Below, piece after piece: positions 7,049-11,946 of a DNA stretch of 11,946 bases. Position 1 is the first letter of the stretch. Each line of letters begins with the position of its first letter. The position numbers and the translations under genes were made by a program. The notes beneath the pieces were generated by a model that was not told the origin of the DNA, did not search any database, and worked only from the letters and a program-made list of their open reading frames with translations. Source of the DNA: Euryarchaeota archaeon UBA102 (GTDB lineage: Archaea; Thermoplasmatota; Poseidoniia; MGIII; CG-Epi1); assembly GCA_002509225.1 (NCBI GenBank), contig DAHL01000043.1, forward strand, positions 1 to 11,946, read 5' to 3'.

Positions 7049-8621
7049 GATACTCCTCCGGAATTTCAATTTCTATAGCAAACATAGGATCCTCATCGGT
7101 GCTGTCATGATAAGCAACTACCACACCCCCGTCTGGAAGAATTGCCAAAGAAGAGAAATCGAAACGGATATCATTGCCTGCTCCGGAAACGGCATCTAAA
7201 TCGCCCAGCCCAATTTGTGTTATTGTGTCTGCTTCCAAACTATCTCTGTAGCCTCTGATATGATATATCAAATCTACATCAGCACCCTCACCCCCTGCAC
7301 TGTTATTTCTAGCTGTTTGAACCCTCATACTTAGAACGAGTAAATCTAGATTGCCGTCTGCCTGCATATCCCATTCGAAGGTTGCTTGGTTACCCACCGC
7401 TGTAGCATCGGGCCAAAGATGTGTGAAATTGGTCCATGTTAAACCACCATCTAAACTCAAAAAATGAGTTAGAGAGAAACTGCCATCGCATCCATTAACA
7501 CTAGGATTAGCGAGATTACAAGATATGCTGTGAATAGCACCTGAACTATCGATAGAAACGTACTTTGAAGGGAACACTAAACCTCCTGGAAGAAGATGTC
7601 TATGCCATTGAAGATTGGTATCCAAGTAAAGATTGGTACCGTCATCGAACCATCTTGGAAATAACACTCCACCACCCTGAGATGCAGGAACTGGAACTGC
7701 TCTAATTTCACGATGAGGAGTCATATAATCCCATTCAGGACCGAGAGGTACTTCTGGATCGAGTAATGCAAATTCGATATCTGCAGGACCTGATTCACCA
7801 TGATCTGGTATCTCTAAGTATTGATAATTAAGACCATCAACTGAAATTTGATATCCCTGTGTACTGTAGCTCCAGAAATTAGAAACAACAATACTGGCCC
7901 ATGGGCAATTGGATTGACAATTTGGAGTTTGATGATTTGCTGGTGGATTAATAGGGCCTATTACGGGAATTTGCCAAGAACGGTCATAGAAAGGTTCATG
8001 GGCTTCGTTTTCACACCAAGACCAATCGATTGAACCATCTTCATTCTTATTACCTACAAATGAATAGAATTGATCTCCAGTTGGATCGTCTTGACCAGGA
8101 TAAGGGAACCAGCCCATTGCAATTATTGTTCCGTCTGGAGCTTGGATAATAGAACCTTCACCTAAACCTGGATCTAGAGTTAAAACTGGCCCCTGAACAC
8201 AAATTTCACCTGGATTTTGAATAGTCGTTATAGGGGGTTTGAATTCTTCCCAAGTTATACCACGGTCATTGCTCCACCATGGCCATTCACCGCCGAAATT
8301 ATAGATAGTACCATCTTGATCGGTTGCGAGATAGTGTTCACAGCAATTGCCGCCGTAATTGTGAGTATATCCATTTTCCGTTACAGTACCATATACTGAC
8401 CATCTACGTTCAGTAACGTTTTCCATAGTTCTCGCATCGAACACTGTAAAATTACGTACATCATAAGGTAATTGAGCGATTTCCTCTTCAGTCATTGCAG
8501 GAGTTGTGTTTTCACTGAAAGTTGAATTATTATTATTGTCAGGTTTAGATTCATCCCCACCTAAGCATCCAGAAATGGAAGCGAAGATGAGAATTGCCAA
8601 AACAGTATTCACCCTAAGCAT
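7032..8621 (-). CDS. Lipoprotein with sialidase-like (BNR/Asp-box) beta-propeller
   Basis: This 529-residue protein has a lipoprotein signal peptide ending at ISG-C (Cys19), then a low-complexity Asn/Ser/Thr linker (about 20-45). Its body has Asp-box motifs S-x-D-x-G-x-T-W at 117-124 (SNDRGITW) and 389-396 (SLDGGLTW), the hallmark of sialidase-type beta-propellers. Other blades carry DQDGTIYNF, APDGTIIAMG and LPDGGVVVAYHD. I do not see a clear sialidase Arg triad, so glycosidase activity is not shown; many such proteins bind ligands or have unknown roles. It has about ten cysteines in the mature part, several paired (Cys93-Cys94, NCQSNC), suggesting disulfides outside the cell. The ATG is about 27 nt from a TATA box with no Shine-Dalgarno, so the transcript is probably leaderless. 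It heads a two-gene unit with the overlapping lipoprotein. Confidence 0.82.
   Translation of the reverse strand: MLRVNTVLAILIFASISGCLGGDESKPDNNNNSTFSENTTPAMTEEEIAQLPYDVRNFTVFDARTMENVTERRWSVYGTVTENGYTHNYGGNCCEHYLATDQDGTIYNFGGEWPWWSNDRGITWEEFKPPITTIQNPGEICVQGPVLTLDPGLGEGSIIQAPDGTIIAMGWFPYPGQDDPTGDQFYSFVGNKNEDGSIDWSWCENEAHEPFYDRSWQIPVIGPINPPANHQTPNCQSNCPWASIVVSNFWSYSTQGYQISVDGLNYQYLEIPDHGESGPADIEFALLDPEVPLGPEWDYMTPHREIRAVPVPASQGGGVLFPRWFDDGTNLYLDTNLQWHRHLLPGGLVFPSKYVSIDSSGAIHSISCNLANPSVNGCDGSFSLTHFLSLDGGLTWTNFTHLWPDATAVGNQATFEWDMQADGNLDLLVLSMRVQTARNNSAGGEGADVDLIYHIRGYRDSLEADTITQIGLGDLDAVSGAGNDIRFDFSSLAILPDGGVVVAYHDSTDEDPMFAIEIEIPEEYLVTIF
7053..7059 (-). promoter_or_regulatory. Strong ribosome binding site inside the end of the upstream gene
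   Basis: GGAGGAG on the minus strand is followed by TATC and then a TTG codon at 7048. It lies within the last codons of the sialidase-fold gene (encoding part of PEEY). This site decides the start of the overlapping lipoprotein gene and offsets the poor TTG codon. Confidence 0.7.
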
Positions 8622-8643
8622 AATGTTGACTAAGCAAGCTTGT

Positions 8644-8651
8644 AAATATAT
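8644..8651 (-). promoter_or_regulatory. TATA box of sialidase-fold lipoprotein gene
   Basis: An AAATATATTT core lies on the minus strand, centred about 27 nt before the ATG at 8621. The spacing predicts transcription starting at or next to the start codon (leaderless mRNA). It lies in the 132-nt divergent region shared with the iron-sulfur carrier gene. Confidence 0.6.
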
Positions 8652-8724
8652 TTTTCTTGAAAGAATGAACTAGAAAAAAGAAAGAATTTAAGCAAGTAAA
8701 AGCTAAATTATGTATGAATAAAGA

Positions 8725-8733
8725 TATTAATAT
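8725..8733 (+). promoter_or_regulatory. TATA box of iron-sulfur carrier gene
   Basis: TATTAATAT is centred about 25 nt before the ATG at 8754. No Shine-Dalgarno is present between, which again fits a leaderless transcript. Confidence 0.6.
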
Positions 8734-8753
8734 GTGCAACTAAATATCAAGTA

Positions 8754-9164
8754 ATGATAACAATCACAGAAACAGCAGCAAAAGAAATTGGACTAGCCAG
8801 AGAAAAGGTTGGTGCAGAAGATAAACCTCTAAAAATAATGGTTGGAATTGGTGGATGTTCTGGAGGTTACAAGTACGGTCTCGGATTTGTTGAAGGGACT
8901 GGTGAAGAAGAGACAGTTGTTGAAAGTCAAGGAATAAAAATAATTGTACAAAATCAAGATGTAGAAAAACTTCAGGGAACTACGATAGATTTTGTAACCA
9001 ACGAAATGGGCGCCGGTTTTAGAGTGGATAATCCCAACCCCGCACCTGAAGGTGGTGGCGGTTGTGGTTGTGGAGATTCGAAAGGCAAATCAGAAGGAGG
9101 CGGATGTTGTGGCTCGGAAAAACCTGCTTCTGAATCTAAAGAAGGCGGCTGTGGCTGTTGTTGA
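8754..9164 (+). CDS. A-type iron-sulfur cluster carrier (IscA/ErpA/SufA family) with cysteine-rich tail
   Basis: A-type carriers hold iron or Fe-S clusters and hand them to target proteins in the cytoplasm. Residues 1-97 follow the family closely: ITITETAAKEI at the start, GGCSGGYKY (33-41) with the first ligand Cys35, IDFVTNEMGAGFRVDNPNP (78-96) and then CGCG with Cys104 and Cys106, the usual second and third ligands. Normal family members end here (about 107 residues). This one continues to 136 with a Gly/Ser/Lys/Glu linker bearing GGGCCG (Cys118, 119) and GGCGCC (133, 135, 136), giving eight cysteines in total. The five extra cysteines could bind metal or pass on clusters (inference). The segment is locally GC-rich from its glycine codons. 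The start is leaderless. The thioredoxin-like gene follows after 9 nt without its own visible ribosome site, so the two are co-transcribed. Confidence 0.9.
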   Translation: MITITETAAKEIGLAREKVGAEDKPLKIMVGIGGCSGGYKYGLGFVEGTGEEETVVESQGIKIIVQNQDVEKLQGTTIDFVTNEMGAGFRVDNPNPAPEGGGGCGCGDSKGKSEGGGCCGSEKPASESKEGGCGCC

Positions 9165-9173
9165 ATAATTATA

Positions 9174-9626
9174 ATGAAAAAAATTGATTACGAAAATTCA
9201 AAAGAGGATTTGATATCTGAAAAAGAGACGGCGATCGTCTGCTTTGGTGGTGAATGGTGTCCATTTTGTAGAGACTTTTTTCCCGAGTTTGAAAAATGGA
9301 AAGCACCTAATGGTGTTAAGAAAATTATAGCAGAACTGGATAAAGAAGAATCTCCTTGGTGGGAATTGTATGAAGTAGAAGTGGTACCGACTTTGGCCGT
9401 TATTGAATGTGGTGAAATAACATATAGGAAAGATGCGAAACCATCTATTGGTTTGAATAAGAATGATTTAAAAGATGTAGAAAAATTTTTTGAAGAACAA
9501 AAAATGAATGATGAAGATCGATACTTAAAAAAGAGAATTGGTAAAGGTGGTAAAAAAGCTAAAAAAAGTTATAACCGATACCGAAAAGGTGGTCCGCGCG
9601 GAGTCAGGGTTAAAAAAATTAACTAA
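9174..9626 (+). CDS. Thioredoxin-like protein with basic C-terminal tail
   Basis: Residues 1-108 form a thioredoxin fold with active-site WCPFC (28-32, Cys29 and Cys32) and the cis-proline loop VVPTL (70-74, Pro72). It should reduce or exchange disulfides in the cytoplasm; no signal peptide is present. Pro-Phe between the cysteines differs from the Gly-Pro of classical thioredoxin and is closer to glutaredoxin-like or diverged thioredoxin proteins. Residues 116-150 form an added tail with about 17 Lys/Arg and several glycines (KKRIGKGGKKAKK, RKGGPRGVRVKK). Such a tail is not part of the family and suggests binding to nucleic acid, ribosome or an acidic partner (inference). The gene lies 9 nt after the iron-sulfur carrier and starts with ATG; no Shine-Dalgarno is visible. 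Shared transcription suggests a role in thiol or cluster chemistry linked to that carrier. Confidence 0.85.
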   Translation: MKKIDYENSKEDLISEKETAIVCFGGEWCPFCRDFFPEFEKWKAPNGVKKIIAELDKEESPWWELYEVEVVPTLAVIECGEITYRKDAKPSIGLNKNDLKDVEKFFEEQKMNDEDRYLKKRIGKGGKKAKKSYNRYRKGGPRGVRVKKIN

Positions 9627-9630
9627 CAAT

Positions 9631-9639
9631 TATTTATAT
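9631..9639 (+). promoter_or_regulatory. TATA box of zinc-ribbon gene
   Basis: TATTTATAT is centred about 27 nt before ATG 9662, the same geometry as the other promoters here, so the small gene may have its own leaderless transcript. Confidence 0.5.
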
Positions 9640-9647
9640 GACCATGT

Positions 9648-9652
9648 GGAGG
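9648..9652 (+). promoter_or_regulatory. Shine-Dalgarno deciding the zinc-ribbon start
   Basis: GGAGG lies 9 nt before ATG 9662 and favours it over the in-frame ATGs at 9638 and 9644. It would act on read-through messages from the upstream operon. A transcript from the nearby TATA box would start after it. Confidence 0.55.
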
Positions 9653-9661
9653 GCGTGGCCT

Positions 9662-9796
9662 ATGGATTGTCTTGAATGCAACACTAAAGACGTGGATGTT
9701 GTCAGAACTTCAGAGGGTGGATTACTATGTAAAAAGTGTAATTCGCATGAAATTGTTCTAGGTAGTTCAACCTGGAAAGATGTTCCAACCCATTAG
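9662..9796 (+). CDS. Small zinc-ribbon protein, 44 residues
   Basis: I read this by eye: ATG 9662 to TAG 9794-9796, 44 residues. It has two CxxC knuckles, CLEC (3-6) and CKKC (23-26), separated by 16 residues containing two short beta-prone stretches (VDVVRT, GGLL). This is a classic zinc-ribbon. The rest is short: SHEIVLGSSTWKDVPTH. Zinc ribbons this small are usually nucleic-acid or protein adaptors (RNA polymerase, ribosome or transcription-factor related), but no specific family is recognised. It has both a TATA box and a Shine-Dalgarno at proper distances. It lies 35 nt after the thioredoxin-like gene on the same strand and ends 3 nt from the convergent peptidase stop. In-frame ATGs at 9638 and 9644 would add 8 or 6 residues. 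The paired CxxC pattern plus start signals make it a likely real gene despite its size. Confidence 0.7.
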   Translation: MDCLECNTKDVDVVRTSEGGLLCKKCNSHEIVLGSSTWKDVPTH

Positions 9797-9799
9797 GGA

Positions 9800-11946
9800 T
9801 TAAACTCGTCTTTGTAGAATAAGCCCCAAAAGCATGACTGCTGCCATTATAGCAGATGCATAAACTAAAGCTGAGGTTTCACTCGGATTATCTTTTGGAA
9901 ATGTGATTTTTTCTGTTTCAATTTGAAGTGAGAATGAATCAGAAGCGATGAACCCGTCGTTGTCTGTGACTCTCAAAACAGGATTAAAGTCTCCAATTTC
10001 GGAATATGAACGGGTTGTTGCACCAGAATCTGTAGAAGACCAATCGAATATTCCATCTCCATCGAAATCCCACTCCCATAACACTATTTGTCCATCGATG
10101 TCGGAACCTTGACCGTTGAAATTTATTGAAACGCCTCGAATAGAGGACTGATTAGCGCCTGCTTCTGCAGTAGGTTCGGAATAAATCCAAACGGTTTGGA
10201 ATTTGGTTTCGATGCCACTCTGATTACTCCATGAATTATCATTATCTAATACTTCGAAATAAATTGTATGTTGTCCCGCAGATAATGAATCTGTACTGAA
10301 AGAAGAATGATTGCTTAGAAATCCATCTATAGAAGAGATCCAAGAATAAGCAACTATTTGACCATCGGAATCATGCCCATCTCCTTCAAAAAAGATACGT
10401 GTTCCTTCTGATTCGGTACAACAAGAATCTGGTCTAAAACCGAAAGAGGCTTCTCTAGAAAAGCTATCAGGATAAACATTAGTTATGTTAGCAATTGGAA
10501 CTGAATTTGGATATATATCCATTTGAACTCCAGACCAATCTGACCAAGCCCCGTCATTGTCTAGGACTCTTAAAGAAACTGTATGAATTCCTGGTGTAAA
10601 ACCAGTGATAGTGAAATTCTTTTCATTACTCAAAAAGCCATCTATAGAAGAATTCCATTCGTATGCAACAATAGTGCCGTCACTATCTATTCCCGTACCG
10701 TTAAAAGTTACATCTGAATCGAAACGAGTAGAATTGGGATACAGAGAATCTATTTGAGCAATCGGAATTGAATTTGGATTAACTAATAAACTCTCAGTTA
10801 TCCAATCTGACCAATCATCGTCGTTGTCTTGTACCCTAAATGAGATGGTGTGATTTCCTATACTGAGATCGGTAATGTTGAAAGTCTGTTCGTCGCTTAG
10901 AAATCCGTCTAAAGATGAATGCCATTCATAATTTGTGATACTACCATTATCAGAACCGGAACCGATGAATGTGAATGTATCATCAAATCGGGCAGGTGAT
11001 GGACTGATTGAATCAATTGTAGCATTTGGTGGATCGAATGGAGTCATTAAATCATCAACGAGAATGTACAAGTTTGTTATGAGGTGCATACGAGATGTTG
11101 GTATGATTAATCTAGTATCTGGATGAAAACCACCTGTGAGTCCTCCTTGATTTTCAGCGTTGACTTCTGCCAAATACGCAAATATTCCGTGATTGCCGTA
11201 AAGCCAATCATTAGTATCACCTCCAACAAGATACCCGCCTTCATCTTTCCAATTTGAATAACCGGTTAGATTTTGCAATCTTTCACCATAGTAACGCATT
11301 TCCTGATCATCTGAGCTAGGTTCTGATTTATGAGCCCATGGCCAATCGAAATATTCACCATATGAATGGTAAGAAATTGCACTGAAAAAGGAATGATTAT
11401 TGTCGTGTTTTTCAGTACGATAATTCTGAATAGAGGGCCACCTATCTGAAGCGCCTGTTTGATTAACGTCCCATGGATTGTTTTCCCAATCGTAGTTATC
11501 TAATCTCCAAATTAAATGTTGGATTGCTTGGGTTTCTGGTTCAGAAAAACCACCATCCCTATCTTCATCAATGAAACCATCGCCATCGTCATCAATGTGT
11601 TCTGAATCTTCCGGATCTTCATTAGTAAGATTATCGTTGTCATCATCTATTGTATCACCTATACCGTGATAAACTTGTGAACAAGTGTTAGAAGAAGAAC
11701 CGACTGTATTCCAACCGAGAGGGTAATTTCGATTTAAATCGACGCCATCACATGAATCTAAAATATTGTCGTTATTGTTGTCTCTTAAATTTTTACGCCA
11801 AAATCTATTTGGGTCTTCTCGATCGTAGACATAACCGTCTGGATTGATTAAAGGAACTATCCAAATTTCATAATTATTTACAAGATCAGTTATCCAATCT
11901 TCTCGTGGATCTTCATCTATACCTTCATCAATCAAACCATCTTCAT
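9800..11946 (-). CDS. M14-family zinc carboxypeptidase with PKD domains and C-terminal membrane anchor, N-terminus cut by window edge
   Basis: The frame stays open through the right edge, so the true start lies outside; 714 residues are visible. M14 peptidases cut C-terminal residues from peptides, here outside the cell. Seen motifs: DLNRN (11740-11726, substrate-binding Asn-Arg), FSEPET (11548-11531), HSYG (11368-11357, third zinc ligand His) and AYLAEV (catalytic Glu at 11167-11165). The first zinc motif HxxE would lie upstream, off the window. Between DLNRN and HSYG there are about 120 residues instead of about 50 in carboxypeptidase A, because an acidic TSP3-like insert (11650-11552) sits inside the catalytic domain. 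Four PKD-type beta domains follow (11029-9917), then a hydrophobic helix (9877-9815) and a QRRV end, so the enzyme stays attached to the membrane with the tail inside. No recognised sorting motif precedes the helix. It is convergent with the zinc-ribbon gene, 3 nt apart. Confidence 0.9.
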   Translation of the reverse strand, partial: EDGLIDEGIDEDPREDWITDLVNNYEIWIVPLINPDGYVYDREDPNRFWRKNLRDNNNDNILDSCDGVDLNRNYPLGWNTVGSSSNTCSQVYHGIGDTIDDDNDNLTNEDPEDSEHIDDDGDGFIDEDRDGGFSEPETQAIQHLIWRLDNYDWENNPWDVNQTGASDRWPSIQNYRTEKHDNNHSFFSAISYHSYGEYFDWPWAHKSEPSSDDQEMRYYGERLQNLTGYSNWKDEGGYLVGGDTNDWLYGNHGIFAYLAEVNAENQGGLTGGFHPDTRLIIPTSRMHLITNLYILVDDLMTPFDPPNATIDSISPSPARFDDTFTFIGSGSDNGSITNYEWHSSLDGFLSDEQTFNITDLSIGNHTISFRVQDNDDDWSDWITESLLVNPNSIPIAQIDSLYPNSTRFDSDVTFNGTGIDSDGTIVAYEWNSSIDGFLSNEKNFTITGFTPGIHTVSLRVLDNDGAWSDWSGVQMDIYPNSVPIANITNVYPDSFSREASFGFRPDSCCTESEGTRIFFEGDGHDSDGQIVAYSWISSIDGFLSNHSSFSTDSLSAGQHTIYFEVLDNDNSWSNQSGIETKFQTVWIYSEPTAEAGANQSSIRGVSINFNGQGSDIDGQIVLWEWDFDGDGIFDWSSTDSGATTRSYSEIGDFNPVLRVTDNDGFIASDSFSLQIETEKITFPKDNPSETSALVYASAIMAAVMLLGLILQRRV
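9917..11029 (-). repeat. Four tandem PKD-type domains in the M14 peptidase
   Basis: Units lie at about 11029-10778, 10768-10511, 10498-10196 and 10180-9917. The first three share YEW/YSW, SS[IL]DGFLS, G-x-HT and RV/EV-x-DND-x-x-WS. SSxDGFLS recurs after 89 and then 105 residues, because unit 3 carries about 16 extra residues. Unit 4 is a canonical PKD domain (WEWDFDGDGIFDW, LRVTDNDG). PKD domains act as stalks or bind polymers; the closeness of units 1-3 suggests duplication. Confidence 0.8.
11552..11650 (-). repeat. TSP3-like acidic insert in the peptidase catalytic domain
   Basis: About 33 codons rich in Asp (DDDNDN, DDDGDGFIDED, DRDGG) lie between the DLNRN and FSEPET motifs. A related acidic DEDGLIDEGIDEDP run is encoded at the right edge (11944-11906). 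Both look like calcium-binding loops. Confidence 0.65.

Noticed and set aside
11933..11935. TTG as the start codon of the M14 peptidase
   Set aside because: The frame stays open beyond it to the window end, the zinc motif HxxE is still missing, and it lies inside an acidic repeat; the gene is partial.
11906..11946. Short direct repeat of CATCAATCAAACCATCTTCAT type at the right edge
   Set aside because: It encodes the acidic DEDGLIDEGIDEDP segment of the peptidase, so protein low complexity explains it rather than a separate DNA element.
1..11946. CRISPR array, tRNA, rRNA, insertion sequence or integrase signals
   Set aside because: I found no regularly spaced repeats, cloverleaf sequences, terminal inverted repeats or transposase motifs on either strand by eye.

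Overview
The window reads as a low-GC archaeal chromosome segment, most likely from a planktonic marine euryarchaeon of the Marine Group II/III type (Poseidoniia and relatives). That assignment is inference. It rests on archaeal TATA-like boxes about 25-27 nt upstream of start codons (leaderless style), Shine-Dalgarno sites only in front of some internal or closely spaced genes, secreted lipoproteins, and a large membrane-anchored M14 peptidase with PKD domains and calcium-binding thrombospondin type-3-like segments. I see no rRNA, tRNA, CRISPR array, insertion sequence or phage gene. No gene-free stretch exceeds 300 bases.

Layout. (1) 1-778, minus: the N-terminal part of a class I/II PLP aminotransferase that runs off the left edge. 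(2) 881-4694, plus: a tight four-gene operon with gaps of 1 and 4 nt and one ATGA overlap. It encodes a five-helix membrane protein with an exported C-terminal domain, a class IV aminotransferase-like protein, a P-loop sulfotransferase-like protein, and an AlkB-type membrane di-iron hydroxylase with all nine histidine ligands. (3) 8621-4695, minus: three secreted or anchored proteins. These are a sialidase-fold (Asp-box) lipoprotein, a second lipoprotein that overlaps it and is probably translationally coupled, and a membrane-anchored transglutaminase-like protein with its own promoter. (4) 8754-9796, plus: an A-type iron-sulfur carrier with a cysteine-rich tail, a thioredoxin-like protein with a strongly basic tail, and a 44-residue zinc-ribbon protein. 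(5) 9800-11946, minus: the C-terminal 714 residues of an M14 carboxypeptidase with four PKD domains and a C-terminal membrane anchor, cut by the right edge.

The best candidate for an undescribed system is the four-gene operon. The aminotransferase-like and sulfotransferase-like proteins resemble, from memory, the two halves of the fused plant 'branched-chain-amino-acid aminotransferase-like' proteins. Here they are separate adjacent genes, followed by an alkane/fatty-acid-type hydroxylase. In the aminotransferase-like protein the residues normally holding PLP look substituted: Asn where the Schiff-base lysine should be and Thr where the pyridine-nitrogen glutamate should be. The operon may therefore carry out hydroxylation and sulfation of a small aliphatic or lipid compound, with the transaminase fold used in a non-standard way. 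The chemistry is inference.

The other genes fit a heterotrophic surface-ocean lifestyle: extracellular peptide and glycan handling by the secreted proteins, and a small iron-sulfur/thiol redox cluster.
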